Source: Lepidostoma basale
Lineage: Eukaryota; Arthropoda; Insecta; Trichoptera; Lepidostomatidae
DNA length: 64,000 nucleotides
Assembly: GCA_022606425.2 (NCBI GenBank)
Contig: JAHDVF020000001.1
Span: 992,001-1,056,000, forward strand
Direction: 5' to 3'
In this document: positions 10,441-21,980 of the stretch, one piece after another
How positions within the stretch are numbered: the stretch's first letter is position 1
Layout: each line of letters begins with the position of its first letter
The notes under the pieces: generated by a model
Seen by the model: the letters and a program-made list of their open reading frames with translations, nothing else
What the model was told of the DNA's origin: nothing
The model's database searches: none
Translations under genes and position numbers: made by a program

Positions 10441-11297
10441 TAAATATTTTTGTATACTTGGACTTGGACTTGGACTTGGGTCTTTTGGCTTACAGAGGAT
10501 GAGCTCTTATGACTATTCCTCTTACGTCTGTAGGAAACATTGTTGGAATGTGCTTGGTAGTTGTTTTATGATGGGGCTAAATGTATGACCCAGAGTGTCC
10601 CTAAATAAATCACTGTTAAACCAAAAAGCTATAGAGCTTTCATTATTCACATATTGTACTATATTTTTTTACTTTATTGTAACAAAATGATTTCAATATT
10701 TTTTAAAGATTATGATAAAATTGGAACTCTATCACAACGATTAATTGTAATTCTACAACAATATATCATATTTATACGATTTAAATACACATTGATGCTA
10801 AATAAACAAATAAAAACACAATTGTGAGAAAAAACATGAAACTTTGAGAACCACCATTAAATAATCAATTAGTCACCAAGTGCCTACCTAGAGGTACTTC
10901 TTAAGAAGAATTTGCTTAGGAATTTCACTTAGAGAATTTCCTCTGTCTTCTGTGTATTATTTTTATTATTTTTTTAAAAGAAAAAAAACTTTTTTTCTCA
11001 ATCATGTATTTTATTGGAAAATACATGTTATGCGAGAAAGTAAAAATTATAGTAAAATAATTTTAATCGGTTTCTATAATTTTTACTCGTTGTAATTGAC
11101 TTAATGCAACGTTGTCTGAAAAAAAATGGGCATTGTTAAAATAGTCATTAAATCCCTTCAAAGGAACCTTAGTTTTCTCATAAACCAACCACCAAATCAC
11201 ATTTCCAAAAACGATTCCATCTGACTTAAGACAAATAACCATAGGAACATAGTCTCCGAATTCTATGAAACCAAAATTAAAAATTAATAAACTGAAA
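10441..11297. other. Mostly unassigned DNA
   Basis: A GACTTGGACTTGGACTTGG run lies at about 10460-10480. I recognise nothing else. Confidence 0.35.
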
Positions 11298-11570
11298 TAA
11301 CTAACTAACTAACCATCACGCCCTCTCGCTGAAGGGGATGGCAGAATGAATGAACCGCCCCACAATTCTATCCTGACATACTTCTCTCGCTTCCACAAAA
11401 TTCACCCATCGTGTCATGCAAGTAGGTACGTCGATTTTCCGATTCCTGACATGCTCATTTGATCTTGCCACGTTTTCGTCAATCCTCCGCTATTTCTTGT
11501 TCCGTTTACATGGTTAACGTATACGAGTATATTCATCACCATTATTAATACATTCATTCTTGTTAAAAGA
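11298..11570 (-). mobile_element. LINE-A 3' end, minus strand
   Basis: It starts with the complement of the (TTAG)n tail (AACTAACTAACCATCACG). The last codons, the CMT-like block and the RNRG block follow in reverse orientation, with several frame breaks. The tetraloop hairpin reads CCCC-TTCA, probably decayed from TTCG. Confidence 0.75.
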
Positions 11571-11574
11571 TTTG

Positions 11575-12480
11575 TAACATTGCACTAAAGATGTTGGGCT
11601 TCATCGTCCGGACCGGAAGAGTTTTCAGAGAACCCCATATGCTCAGAGTCCTATACAACGCATTAGTTCGGCTTTTTGTTCCTGATAGATATCTCCGACA
11701 GCGAAAGCATTGAATGTTTTACCTACCGGCCGCCAGAACTAACCTGTCTCCGGTGACACTGGTGGGAAGAGCAATTAATCTACTGAACGCGGTCTCCTCG
11801 AGGAACGACGTTTTCATATTAGTGAAAGTACGTTCAGAAGACAAATATTCTTGATTTTGGAGAGTATCTTGTCTTCCTAATGTAGAACCATCTCCCATGT
11901 TCTTCTTTAAGTGCCGTGTCAGGTCACCCCAACGTTGGCAATTACTGCAGCAAAGGCATTTCTATCCTACGCCACTTGGAAGAGGTTCTGAACTCTTGTT
12001 ATTCCTGTCCACTCTTTAAGGTTCCGCAGCCAGGACAGCTGCCTTCTACCAATTCCCCGACGTCCCTCCACTTTACCCATTTATATCAGTCGAAGAAGGT
12101 GGTATTTTTCTCCCCTTAGCACATGACCCAAATATGAGACCTTTCTAATTTTCACACTCGACAGCAGTTCTTTATTGGCTCTGGCTCTCTGTAGTACGTT
12201 TGCATTTCTGACCCTATCGGTCCACGGTATACGGAGCATTCTGCGGTATATCCACATCTTGAACGCTTCCAACCGGTTCATTACATCCACTTTCAGAGTC
12301 CAGTCCACAGTAGAACAGACCATATTAACATTTAATCATTCTTTGTCGGAGTTTCAAGTTAGGATTTTAAACTTGTTCTAATAACCTGTTCTCAATAATA
12401 ATAACCTGTTCTCAATAGATGCCTTAAACCTTAATTTTGTAACGTCTATTGATGAAATAAACTTATTTGATTTGATTTGA
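11575..12480 (+). mobile_element. LINE-F (Jockey/CR1-like) 3' end, interrupted by LINE-B
   Basis: Part 1 (11575-11895) encodes a LKMLGFIVRTGRVF-like block and, out of frame, FYLPAARTNLSPVTLVGRAI followed by NLLNAV. Part 2 (about 12326-12480) is the 3' UTR with TGATGAAATAAACTT and a (TTTGA)n tail. A minus-strand LINE-B lies between. The same element at 45.8-46.65 kb confirms that the two parts belong together. Confidence 0.75.
11896..12325 (-). mobile_element. LINE-B 3' end, minus strand, nested in LINE-F
   Basis: The 12081-12323 frame has MNRLEAFKMWIYRRMLRIPW and TDRVRNANVLQRARANKELL, then VSYLGHVLRGEKYHLLRLI. The rest to the tail complement (TTCTTCTTTAAGTGCCG) is frameshifted. Confidence 0.88.
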
Positions 12481-12489
12481 ATTTCCATG

Positions 12490-13135
12490 TGTCCAAACCG
12501 AAAATAAAATAGTTAAAAAAAAAACATTTCTTTATATTTTATTATCCCTCCAAGTTAAGCAACGTTACGGTTAGAATTGGAATTTATTTAAAACCAGTAT
12601 CCTCGTTTTAAACTGGAGAGTCCGTTTTTTTTTTTCGACTGCTCATCGTATTGGGTAACTTGCACAACTAGAAATATCGGACAAATTATTACGTCCGATA
12701 AACTCTGTGTGATGTAACACCAATCGATCGAAATTGGCACATTGAACGGCCGACACTTCTTTCTTATTACCATCCGTGGCACGGTTCAGTTTCGGTCCGG
12801 CGGACGGTCGGTGGCGATGTTTCTCGGTTACTTAATTCATTGAACTTGTGGAGATAAATTACTTCTCTAGTCAACGGATTCTTATGTAACCAAATTAGCC
12901 GCCGGCTAGATATTGTGAATGAATCGGAATTTAGTTTAATGATTTATACCTATAACCCACTTTGAAGCAATCAGCAGAATACCTTCTTTAATGATCTCAA
13001 TATTATTAACTTTAACATCGTCTTGTCTTGTATTAAAATGTTTTCAGGCTTATATAAATTATCTATTTATATCAACAAAAATGTAATGAAAATAATTCCG
13101 TCAATACCAAAATAAATAACTGTTAAAATTAAAAC
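12490..13135. other. Unassigned DNA
   Basis: I see no gene or repeat. 12750-12920 is slightly GC-richer. Confidence 0.4.
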
Positions 13136-13139
13136 GCTG

Positions 13140-13250
13140 TAATGATATCACAATATTTTTTATTTTACGGTGACAGCTGTTTCGCCAACCGAAATTTAAA
13201 AAAATAATAAAAAATGTGATACCCCATAACAGCGTTTAAATTTTAACATT
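13140..13250 (-). repeat. Family A fragment
   Basis: Antisense GACAGCTGTTTCGCCAACC gives TTGGC-GAA-ACAGCTGT-C on the minus strand. The CUGAUGA half is missing. Confidence 0.55.
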
Positions 13251-13253
13251 ATT

Positions 13254-13464
13254 ACTGTTAAAATTTAAAACACTGTCATAATATCACAATTTATTTTTAT
13301 TCACTGAGAGTGTCGTCACAACTGTTTCGTCAGCAGATGTTGGCATCATCAGATGTTACAATAAACTCAGTTTACTATAACACCAAACAGCTGTCGCGAC
13401 ACTCTCAGTGAATAAAAAGAAATTGTGATATTATAACAGTGTTTTAAATTTTAACATTAATCTA
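13254..13464. repeat. Family A foldback, left arm with a complete minus-strand motif
   Basis: The ends form a long inverted repeat (AAAATTTAAAACACTGT... against ...ACAGTGTTTTAAATTTT). Minus strand: CTGATGA (complement of 13346-13352), extra T, GCCAA with a decayed partner, GAAACAG. The right arm has an internal deletion from CUGAUGA through helix II, leaving AAACAGCTGTCGCGACAC. Confidence 0.7.
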
Positions 13465-13469
13465 GTCCA

Positions 13470-13860
13470 CAAAACTCACTTCTCAATACACTCTAAAAGC
13501 TAAAACCGCTATTGTTTACTATAATTTCAACTCACTTGTTAAGAACTTGTGTTCAACTTTGGAACTTCATCTCACACAAGTGCTTTTCCAGGCCAAGTTC
13601 ACGCCGTTGTTCTTGGTGTGGCATTATCATGTGAATGGGTCTCTCGTATATTGGATAAGCAATTTGCAAAATGACCCTAAATGACCCGTAGCATCTGAAG
13701 AAACATGCACCATCACTTCGACATCAAGTCTTGAGCAATATCCTATACAATAAAGATAAAAGCTCTTTCGCCATAGTCGTAAATTAGCCAAACAACATAA
13801 CAGGACTGGCAAGAACGATCAAAACGCATCGGGAAATAGGAAGAATATATTTTTTTTAAA
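13470..13860. other. Unassigned DNA
   Basis: A minus-strand 61-codon frame (13627-13812) has no recognisable features. I do not call a gene. Confidence 0.35.
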
Positions 13861-13865
13861 TAACA

Positions 13866-14495
13866 ACAACAACAAACCATCAAGCCGTTTTTTCATAGGG
13901 GTAGGCAGAGAGAATGGACCGCCACACTACTCTATCCTGGCACACCTCTCTAGCTTCCTCCACATTCATACAACGAGTCATACACGCGCGTCGATTCTTC
14001 CGACTTCTAACATGACCAACCTCTAAACTTTGATTAATTTGGTCATGCCATGTTTTCCTCGGTCTGCCTCGACTCAGTACTCCATTTACATCATTAACGT
14101 ATACTTTCTTAACCATTATTTTTCCATTCATGCGCTCCATATGTCCGAACCAACGCAGCGATCCTTTCATAATTTTGTTCTTAATACCTTCTTCCGCTCT
14201 TCATTCCTTTCTTATATCAGCATTTGAGATTCTGTCGTATATCGTTCTACCACACATACGTCTAAGGGACCTCATCTCTACCGCATTTATTCTGCTTTCA
14301 TCCTTCTTCTGCCAGTTCCATGCTTCGCTTTCATACATTAGGGTTGGGACCAGAACTCCGCTGTGAACGGCCGTTTTCGCTTTCATTGATAAATTATTGT
14401 TTTCAATAACTATTTTTAAAGCTCCATTCACTTTGTTACCCGCACCAACCCTCCTTTTGACGTCACTATCCGTTCGAAGTCACTATCCGTTCTAA
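13866..14495 (-). mobile_element. LINE-A' (TTG-tail subfamily) 3' end, minus strand
   Basis: A long copy in two overlapping frames. 14201-14431 encodes MNGALKIVIENNNLS, a VHSGVLVPTLMYESEAWNW block and RINAVEMRSLRRMCG. 13880-14170 encodes MKGSLRWFGHMERM, SRGRPRKTWHDQI and EVCQDRVVWRSILSAYPYEK. The tail is the complement of (TTG)n (AACAACAACAACAAACC) instead of TTAG, which marks a subfamily. Confidence 0.9.
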
Positions 14496-14514
14496 AAAAA
14501 AATTGTTTGTGTAT

Positions 14515-14600
14515 AGCCCTATTGAAGCTCGCTACAGAGTGAAACCGGTTGGCCAAACTTATTAAAATTAAAATGGTTATCACAAAGAAAAAAAACTGTT
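14515..14600 (+). repeat. Family B element, single plus-strand motif, decayed
   Basis: CCCTATTGAAGCTC, a GAGT stem strand, then GAAACCGGTTGG. The core is mutated (CTATTGA). Confidence 0.55.
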
Positions 14601-14664
14601 TAATTTTTTAGAATAAATTGTGATACATTAATTTCGGTATTTTTATTTACGTTGCACAATTTAT

Positions 14665-15142
14665 GCACAAGTGAAGCATGGAACTGGCACAAGAAGAATG
14701 AAAGTTAAGTAAATGCAGTAAAAATGAGAATTCCTAGACGTATGTGTGGTATATCTGTATGCAATATAGTATAGGTCCTCAATATATTCTGGATCATCTC
14801 CCCCTTCACAAGAAAAAATATTCCAACGCCCCCCTGTTCATAATAATTATTTAACTTTATCTATACCTATTTATATAAAATATTATTTAATTTATCAGAA
14901 ATGTTTATATTAAGATAGTTTCTTAAATTGTTCGTTGTTGTTAAAAGCATTCAATATTATTTATTAAAATATGTACGCCACGATCGCCCCCTTTAACTGC
15001 CTCAAAGAGAGTGTGAAAATCACCACCCAGAACCTGGGACCTTCAGTGTGGCAGTCGTTGACGTGTGTGCATGACACGATGAAAGAATATTGTGGCAGGT
15101 CAATTTTTTTGTCTACCCCTCCGGGGAGACGGCGTGATGGTG
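14665..15142 (+). mobile_element. LINE-A, two decayed pieces
   Basis: 14665-14765 matches the AWNWHKKNE...RRMCG region. 15065-15142 matches the end (ACMTR-like, CTACCCCTCCGGGG, GGCGTGATGGT). The DNA between is unassigned and may be a deletion or insertion scar. Confidence 0.6.
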
Positions 15143-15419
15143 GGTTATTTTTTTAAAGTTTATTATGAACCTTATAATACTAATTATGTAACATTTTATT
15201 TTATTTGAGCATAATTAATAAAAACTAATTAAAATTTGTAAACATTGGCTTTTGGCAAAACAATGTTTACGGGCATTCTTGTGTATAACCCAATACACAT
15301 ACATATAGTTTTTGACACGTGCAGAAATGTGAACCGAACGCTCCATCATAGGCAAAACCCTCAGAGATCGGATCAGAAATGAAACGATAAGGTCTGTCTG
15401 TGGTGTTGAGGACATAGTA

Positions 15420-15665
15420 ATATGGGAAGAAGCAGAAGGTGCTTTTTGAGAGACCACGTGGACCTCATGGACAATACACGAATTGCAAAAAAATGTTAAA
15501 GATGAAAACCCAAGCAGGAAGAGATTACCAGGAAGGCCGCTAAAAAGATGGAGAGATGGCTGAAAATCTTCAGCCCATGACAGCTCACCGTCATAAACAG
15601 GTCATTCGACCTAAACTAAGGAGGAAGAAAAAGAAGAGAAGAAGAAGAAGAGGAGAAGAAGTTTG
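15420..15665 (+). mobile_element. LINE-D 3' end fragment with (GAA)n tail
   Basis: The sequence reads TTTTTGAGAGACCACGTGG, AACCCAAGCAGGAAGAG, ATTACCAGGAAGGCCGC and GTCATAAACAGGTCATTCG. It ends in a GAAGAAGAAG tail. It shares the same 3' region as 8400-8560. Confidence 0.6.
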
Positions 15666-15779
15666 TCATATTTTTGTTTTTACATAAACAACCGAATTTT
15701 ATAACCTTATAAACGACAACCTATCCAGAATTGATTAAAATTTATCAATGTTTTTAACCTACAATAATGACAAAGATGA

Positions 15780-15875
15780 AAGAAAATTGCAATATGTTGT
15801 ATTGGGTATTTGTAGTGCCCACATAATAAATGTTGTATTTGGGTATTTGTAGTACCCACAACATTAAGCATGTTC
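15780..15875. repeat. Short duplicated segment
   Basis: TGTTGTATTGGGTATTTG and TGTAGTGCCCACA at about 15796-15828 recur as TGTTGTATTTGGGTATTTG and TAGTACCCACA at about 15832-15863. Confidence 0.6.
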
Positions 15876-15904
15876 ATCACAAAAAAATAATATCCAAAAA
15901 ATAT

Positions 15905-16066
15905 CATACATATCTTCTTTTTCTTCTTCAGCCTGTTCCGTTCACTTCTAGACAAATGCCGCTTCCATCCGCTTCCACGCCATTCTGTATTGTGGACACT
16001 GCATCCAGGTTATGCTGACGTGGTTCAAGTCATCCTTCCACTGTAGTAGCAGTCGCCCTGCACTGA
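15905..16066 (-). mobile_element. LINE 3' end fragment, minus strand
   Basis: The TTCTTTTTCTTCTTCAGCC start is the complement of a (GAA)n-tailed LINE end. The next block (TTCTAGACAAATGCCGC) is typical of an insect LINE terminus. The family is not determined. Confidence 0.5.
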
Positions 16067-16094
16067 ATATTAAATAATACATTAGAAATAACAT

Positions 16095-16335
16095 GATGAC
16101 CTACGTGGCAGAGTGGAAACTGCTCTGACTGCCATACCGAAGGTCCCGGGTTTGATTCCCGGTGATGGCAGTGTGATTGTCACACTCTCTTTGATCTGTT
16201 GTAGAGTTCACTTCATAATAAAAAGGCGATAGATTAGCTACCAGCATGTCATAAGAATCAATATAATAGCTCAAACAACTTATATACAGTAATTGGGTTC
16301 AAACGACTCGTTGCATACAAAAAAAACAAAGTAAT
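16095..16335 (+). mobile_element. tRNA-derived SINE, near full length
   Basis: The A box (GTGGCAGAGTGG), B box (GGTTTGATTCC), body hairpin AGTGTGA-TTG-TCACACT, the GCGATAGATTAGCTACC body and the 3' part CAGTAATTGGGTTCAAACGA are all present. A-rich tail. Confidence 0.88.
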
Positions 16336-16339
16336 TCTC

Positions 16340-17205
16340 ATGAAATAGAATAAAACTTCATACGCTTTCATTCATTGTTTTTATCATTGTTAAAGATAGT
16401 TTTAAGATACAATAAACAATTATGAAATTCCTCAATACTTATGTTATAAATCCAAACAAAATTATTTAATATTGGTTTTATTTGGACCAATTATATTATA
16501 CAATAAATCTTAACAAAAATGAAAAATAAAATAATTTTAAAAATACGGTAATTTGTTTGTTTCTTCGACAAAGAACATTTGTATGACAATTAATTTCATT
16601 ACCTTAGACTGAAATGTTTATTCAGCATTACGAATCAACTTTCGGCGTCTATTCTAGGATGCAGGAAATAAATTTTGATTCCCAAGTGATATGTTTGCGT
16701 TTTTGATGGATAGACAACGCAACCAGAAATGAGTTTGCATGAAAAACTTTAACACGTAACAGCATAGTAACATAACTATCAAAGAATGCTGTTTTTTTCT
16801 AAGCGTATGGTTACATCACTGTAATCCATAGAGTATTGAAAATGTTAAATAGAGCAGGGCTACCAATAAAATTATCACACTTTTTCCATGCATTATATGA
16901 TTAGGTACCCCCAATGTTGATATTCACATTACAGAAAACTTCTTTACCCTCGACTAACAGCTCCACCTCTAATGTAATGTTAGACGCAACAATAATATTT
17001 GACCGTCTCCGTAACATCCCTATATGCAAATATTCGTTGAATTATATTTATTATTCCTTGAATAATTATGTAAAACTACAAAATAAATATTTTGTTTTGA
17101 TGAAAACGTCTGCTTTCTAGATTTTTTATTATTATTTTTGAGAGTAGCCTGTTTCATGGTTTTTAATTAATGATGTAAAAGTCTAATTTAATAATGATTA
17201 CAAAC
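16340..17205. other. Unassigned AT-rich DNA
   Basis: I see no gene or repeat family. Confidence 0.4.
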
Positions 17206-17412
17206 GGACATGTCTACTTTCTTAAATTTTATAAGAATGACATGTTTCGCCTTGCTAAGGCTTTATCAAACGTTTATTAATGAATTATCATTAAATAATG
17301 AGAGAAAAAATATTATGCAAAATTTCTTTACTATTACATATATATTTAGTGTGCTTCCACTTGTGTTTATCGTGGACCGATTTCGGCAGCTTGCTGTCAT
17401 CTTCTGGTGCCT
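17206..17412 (-). repeat. Family D motif followed by a family F motif, minus strand
   Basis: D (17219-17280): TTGATAA (complement of 17263-17269), extra A, GCCTT/AAGGC helix II, GAA, ACATGT, C, ATTC. F (17340-17412): GAAGATGA, CAGC-AA-GCTG, CC, GAA, ATCGGT, C, CACG. F fits the general scheme less well. Confidence 0.55.
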
Positions 17413-17519
17413 ATGTACATTAAAAATTATTTAGTTTATATAATAAATGATAGTGGTGAATTATCATTAAAACAACAAAACATGATAACAGAGAGGATTG
17501 GGGGCAATTTGTTTTAGCT

Positions 17520-17750
17520 ACGGGCAGTTCTATAATAATAATAATAATATGCTAACTTTTAAAGCGCCGTTTTTGTGATGTAATCACCTCAAGGGCGCAT
17601 TAAGACGTGTTTTAAATCTTAAAAATCTAAATGTGACCGCTTAAAAAACGATCGGTTTAAAAGTATAGTAGAACAAAGTATAAATGTTTAAATTGGGTAT
17701 GAAATATGTAAAAGATGGGTTTTCAATTTAGATCTGAAATCACAAACACA
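17520..17750 (-). mobile_element. LINE-C (CR1/L2-like) 3' UTR, minus strand
   Basis: The (TAA)n tail complement is followed by AAAGCGCCGTTTTTGTGATG and CAAGGGCGCATTAAGACG. This is nearly identical to 32131-32330, where the ORF is attached. Confidence 0.75.
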
Positions 17751-17759
17751 ACCTTCAGT

Positions 17760-19065
17760 AATGAGGAATCGAAGAAAGAGGAAGAAGAATTCGTTATTGC
17801 TTTCACAACGTATACGTATTTTCTTTGGAAGTTTCTATAAAATATCAGACGTTTTTTCTCGTATTATTTTGTTTTATTATTATTACAATGTACACGCAGT
17901 TTCTTTGGATGTTTTGAAACAAGTGAAAACTGCTTATAATCTGAAAATTCGTAAGAAACACGCCTACTTATATAAAAAAATATCCTTCTTCAGTGTCGAG
18001 CCAGAATCTAGTCAGAGCTCGGTACCCAGTACACGGCTGATTGACTTCCGCAATATCCGCGTTCCGACCTTGGAAGTTTGCTTCCGCGTTGATTGTCTGC
18101 TCAGCTCGCCTTACACGCTTCAAACTGCTTAATTATACGTATTATGCAAATCAAACAACCAGTTGCCGACACAAAGTGCGCTCGCACCGAGACGATAATT
18201 TTACAAACAGCCAGGAAAACAGCATCAACTCACTCAAATCCACATATTAATAATACGTTCGTTATTCACGAACTCAAGTGTAGAAAAATACCTTTTTGCA
18301 TTGAGCACTATTTTGAAATTATTTCAATTATATACACCACTGTGAGATTCATAGTGTTCGTCAACACTACTTAATGCGTGATTCATAAACAAGGAAAATT
18401 TTCAAGCGTCACGTGGAAAATCTAAAGAGATTATTACTTTATTGGGGGCAATAGCTAAAGATTCGTTTTTGGTTAACAGGAAATCACTTTTGTCAATACG
18501 GCACACTTTATTTGGTCATAAAATACGAAACGAGAAAAGTATTATAATTTTATTATTATTGTCTTGGTATAATAGACAATAATTTTATGAGAAATCATTT
18601 TAATACCGTAAAGTAAAAAAAATTTAAAGTATTTTTAAATAAAATACATGTTTTTTATTATTATTATTATTATTATTGTTGAGGGTAACAAACAGCAATT
18701 ACAGTATATGAATATAAACACACAGCGACAACAAAACAAGGCCAATTACAAGCTACCACAAATATTATATAACAACTGACATAAGGTTAAATATATAAGA
18801 AGAATGAAGTAACACTTTGATAAGTTAAAGAGAAAACTAGTAGTATTAGTAATAGTGAATAATTAAAGAAGAAAAAAAAGAAAAAGACAAGAAAAGAAAA
18901 GGTAGAGTAACTAGTTTCATTCGCCCCGAAGGGTTGCTCCAACCATTTTTTTAAAATCACTTTCATTAAGATGGAGCACATCGATGTTATGAAAGCACTT
19001 ATTGTACATGTATATTTCTTGTATATACGCCATACTTTGTGTTGTTATGATGGTTTTTTTCTATT
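17760..19065. other. Unassigned DNA with a (TTA)n run
   Basis: The longest frame (17761-18132, 123 codons) has no recognisable domain and overlaps others in all phases. (TTA)n lies at about 18655-18677 and may be a LINE tail. I see no supportable gene. Confidence 0.4.
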
Positions 19066-19069
19066 TTTC

Positions 19070-19310
19070 TTTTTTATACACTTTGTATACACAACACTTA
19101 TATTAAAAAAATAAAATTATATAGACATGTTTCGGACAAACAGTCCTTCTTCATCTTTTTCAAACCATTTAACATCTGTCAGATCATGCAAACAACAACA
19201 ATTTTATAATATTTTTATAAATATGTATCTTTACTGAAGATGGACTGTTTGTCCGAAACATGTCCATATAATATTTTTTTTTTTAATATAAGTGCTGTCG
19301 ATTTCTCCAA
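19070..19310. repeat. Family H foldback with two opposed hammerhead-like motifs
   Basis: Right, plus strand: CTGAAGA (19234-19240; position 7 may be any base in hammerheads), T19241, helix II GGAC/GTCC (19242-19245 with 19251-19254), GAA 19255-19257, ACATGT 19258-19263, C19264. ATATG (19221-19225) can pair with CATAT (19265-19269). Left, minus strand: ATGAAGA, extra A, GGAC/GTCC, GAA, ACATGT, C (complement of about 19132-19160). Confidence 0.75.
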
Positions 19311-19700
19311 CTCCTCACGTGGCCGACATTCAATATTTTATTAATTTGATCATGCCACGTTTTCCTCAGTCTTCTTATATTTCTAGTTCCATTTACATCA
19401 TTAACTTATATTTTTTTAACCATTCATTCTTCATTCATTTTTTCCTTGTGTCCAAATGATCTTAATGTTTCTTTCATTATTTTGTTTATAACACTTTTAT
19501 TCGCATCGCATTCACTTCTTATAATTTCATTTGACACTCTATCATATACAGATTTACCACACATTCATCTTATCCTTCTCCGCTCTCCCACTCTTTGTAA
19601 GCATACTTCCTAAATAAACAAATTCATCCACTTGTTCCAGATTTTCACCATTCACACTAACGTTATAGACCGTCATGTTCTTAGAAGGGCGAAACTTCCT
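19305..19700 (-). mobile_element. LINE-A fragment, minus strand
   Basis: Reverse-complement blocks for RSR, the RPRKTWHDQI region, the GSLRxFGHxE region and the YDRVSNEIIRSECDANK region can be followed, then a piece of the upstream EYVYLGSMLTK-like region. The tail is absent. Confidence 0.7.
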
Positions 19701-19711
19701 AACTTCTAGAA

Positions 19712-19832
19712 GAATTAATACGACTGAAAACGTCTGTTTTCTAGAAGTTTTATTATATTATACGGGAATGACCTGTTTCGCCGTGCTTAACCAAACTCCT
19801 AGTAAACGGACGTTTTCATCCGCATTATTCAT
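19712..19832. repeat. Family D foldback, decayed
   Basis: The outer arms ACTGAAAACGTCTGTTTTC and AACGGACGTTTTCATC remain. The minus-strand motif GGCGAAACAGGTCATTCCCG is still recognisable. Confidence 0.5.
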
Positions 19833-19834
19833 AA

Positions 19835-20520
19835 GGAAATATGTATAAATAAGCATGAAATAATGTGCACAATAGAGTACCGGCCTTTATTTATATATGT
19901 AAATATATAGGTTTTCCCTATTACTTCTTGTAGTGAGCAATATCATTCTAATATGTAATGCAAAACCACTCAAAGCACTTTGAGATCCAAGTACAAAAAC
20001 AGAACGCACCTTTGAACCAGCATCATTACTTAACCTCTGGAAGTGGCTCTCACGACTTCCAGCAGGCGGCAGGCGGGGCGGCGGTATACTTTTTGTTACC
20101 TGAAAGGAAATACCCCATTCTCGGTCGTACGATTGTGTCATAATACGCAATCTTTATTCTTGTGCTCCGCCAGAGACATGATCCGTGCCCGGGGTACTGG
20201 TAGTGGGTAACGCCTTCCGCGTTGCTTGCTCAATCTCTCGTGACCTGAAAATGTCGTAGATTTTTAGATAACCTCATATTTTTTTACGCCTGCGTAAAAT
20301 ACTAAAAATTATGCCATTTCGTGTTATTTAATATTAAGTCACCGCTATGCCTGAACTGTCTCGAAGCAATAAGGATATTATTTGTCACCGATAACTCCAG
20401 ACGAGTTATATAACCATTGCATTAACAGTGATCAATTACGAACGGCTTAGAATTACTTATAATAAAAATAAATAAAATGGTGAATTCGCTTGAACTTTAA
20501 TTATCACCCGCTTTACGGTG
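19835..20520. other. Unassigned DNA
   Basis: 20040-20110 and 20160-20240 are GC-richer than the surroundings. I see no gene. Confidence 0.35.
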
Positions 20521-20559
20521 CTTCTTCTTCTTTTTAGCCAATTTTACTCCACTGCTGGA

Positions 20560-20775
20560 TTTAGGCCTCTTCTAATTTCTTCTTAACTCTTATAAACTCT
20601 TATTAATTCTTATAAACTTTTATAAACTCTTATCAACTCTTATAAACTCTTATAAACTCTTATAAACTCTTATAAACTCTTATAAACTCTTATAAACTCT
20701 TATAAACTCATATAAACTCTTATAAACTCTTCTAAACTCTTTTTAAAGTTTTCTTAACTCTTCTAAACTCTTCCA
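20560..20775. repeat. 10-bp minisatellite
   Basis: The unit is TCTTATAAAC with small variants, roughly twenty copies in tandem. It lies inside LINE-H sequence. Confidence 0.92.
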
Positions 20776-20889
20776 ACATTTTCTATCTTGGGCTGTCTGT
20801 TGTCACCTACCGCCCGCAAATTATTATAGATAACATCATCCGTTCACCTTTTTTGTGGTCGTCCTATTACTCTTCTGCTGTTCCAAGGC

Positions 20890-20990
20890 CTCATTCTAGG
20901 TGACCATATGAACTCATCCTGTCTCGCCACATGCCATGCACATGATTCTAGGTGACCATATGAACTCATCCTGTCTCGCCACATGCCCCG
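20890..20990. repeat. Tandem duplication of about 50 bp within LINE-H
   Basis: ATTCTAGGTGACCATATGAA...CACATGC occurs at about 20893-20933 and again at about 20943-20983. Confidence 0.85.
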
Positions 20991-21164
20991 CCCATTGCCA
21001 TTTGAGCTTTGCTGTTCTTTCTGCGATATCGATAACTTGTGTTCTACGTCTTATCTCCTCATTTCTAATTTTATCGCGGAGACTGACACCCAACATGTGT
21101 ATTTCCATTGCTCGCTTAACATACTTAAACCTTTGTAAGCTTCTGGCGGGTGCTTATTTCATAA

Positions 21165-21315
21165 CAATTGATTTAAATCGAGGTGCGCCCCTGACTCGAT
21201 GTATGAATGTTGAGGAAGGAAGAGTAGTATGTCAGGAAAGAAATTTGTTCCGGTTAATTTGTTCTGCCTACCCCTTCGGGGAGACTGCGTGATGGTTAGT
21301 TAGTTAGTTAGTTAA
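21165..21315 (+). mobile_element. LINE-A 3' terminal fragment
   Basis: Encodes LTRCMNVEEGRVVCQERN and SAYPFGETA, a CCCC-TTCG-GGG hairpin, TGA, then TTAGTTAGTTAGTTAG. Confidence 0.88.
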
Positions 21316-21484
21316 TTCATAACACAGTGATTGACTCATCAGAGTATCATGTTAAAAAATGTTTTTATTTTATATTAGTTATGTCCTAAAATTAAACCTC
21401 GAACAATATTTTTTAAAGCGCAAAAAGTGTACGCATTCAACGTATGTACACACGTCTTGTTCGTGCACAGTGGCGATAGAAATG

Positions 21485-21980
21485 AACTCATAATTTTGTT
21501 CATAATACCTTCTTCCGCTCTACATTCCTTTCTTATTTCAGCATTTGAGATTCTGTCGTATATCGTTCTACCACACATATGTCTTAGGGACCTCATCTCT
21601 ACCGCATTTATTCTGCTTTCATCCTTCTTCTGCCAGTTCCACAATTCGCTTCCATACAATAGGGATGGGACCAGAACTCCATTGTGAACGGCCGTTTTCG
21701 CTTTCATTGATAAATTATTGTTACAAATATTATAACTATTCTTAAAGCTCCATTCACTTTGTTACCCGCACCAACCCTTCTTTCGACGTCACTATCCGTT
21801 CGGCCATCTGCTGTGAACATGCTACCTAAATACACAAATTCCCTCACCTGTTCCAAGTTCTCTTCATTCACACTTATATTACAAACTGTCATTTGCTCTT
21901 CCCTTTCAAAAACCATCACCTTTGACTTTCCGACATTCATCATTAAATCATTTGACTTGCATACCTCATACATTCTCAAA
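21485..21980 (-). mobile_element. LINE-A upstream part (RT thumb region), minus strand
   Basis: 21704-21979 encodes NVGKSKVMVFEREEQMTV and LEQVREFVYLGSMFTADG. 21375-21707 encodes VHNGVLVPSLLYGSELWNW and RSLRHMCGRTIYDRISN. There is one frameshift between the two. Together with 39655-40258 it shows how the family extends upstream. Confidence 0.9.

Larger units (their letters stand above)
20525..21115 (-). mobile_element. LINE-H fragment, minus strand, carrying a minisatellite
   Basis: The minus frame at 20914-21108 has MEIHMLGVSLRDKIRNEEIR and LKWQWAGHVARQDE, typical of the conserved C-terminus of RTE/Jockey-type LINEs. 20790-20890 and 20525-20570 look like its 3' part. A 10-bp minisatellite sits between these pieces. 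Confidence 0.7.

Noticed and set aside
17761..18132. 123-codon open frame
   Set aside because: No recognisable domain, low-complexity basic start, and overlapping frames in the other phases. Coding is not supported.
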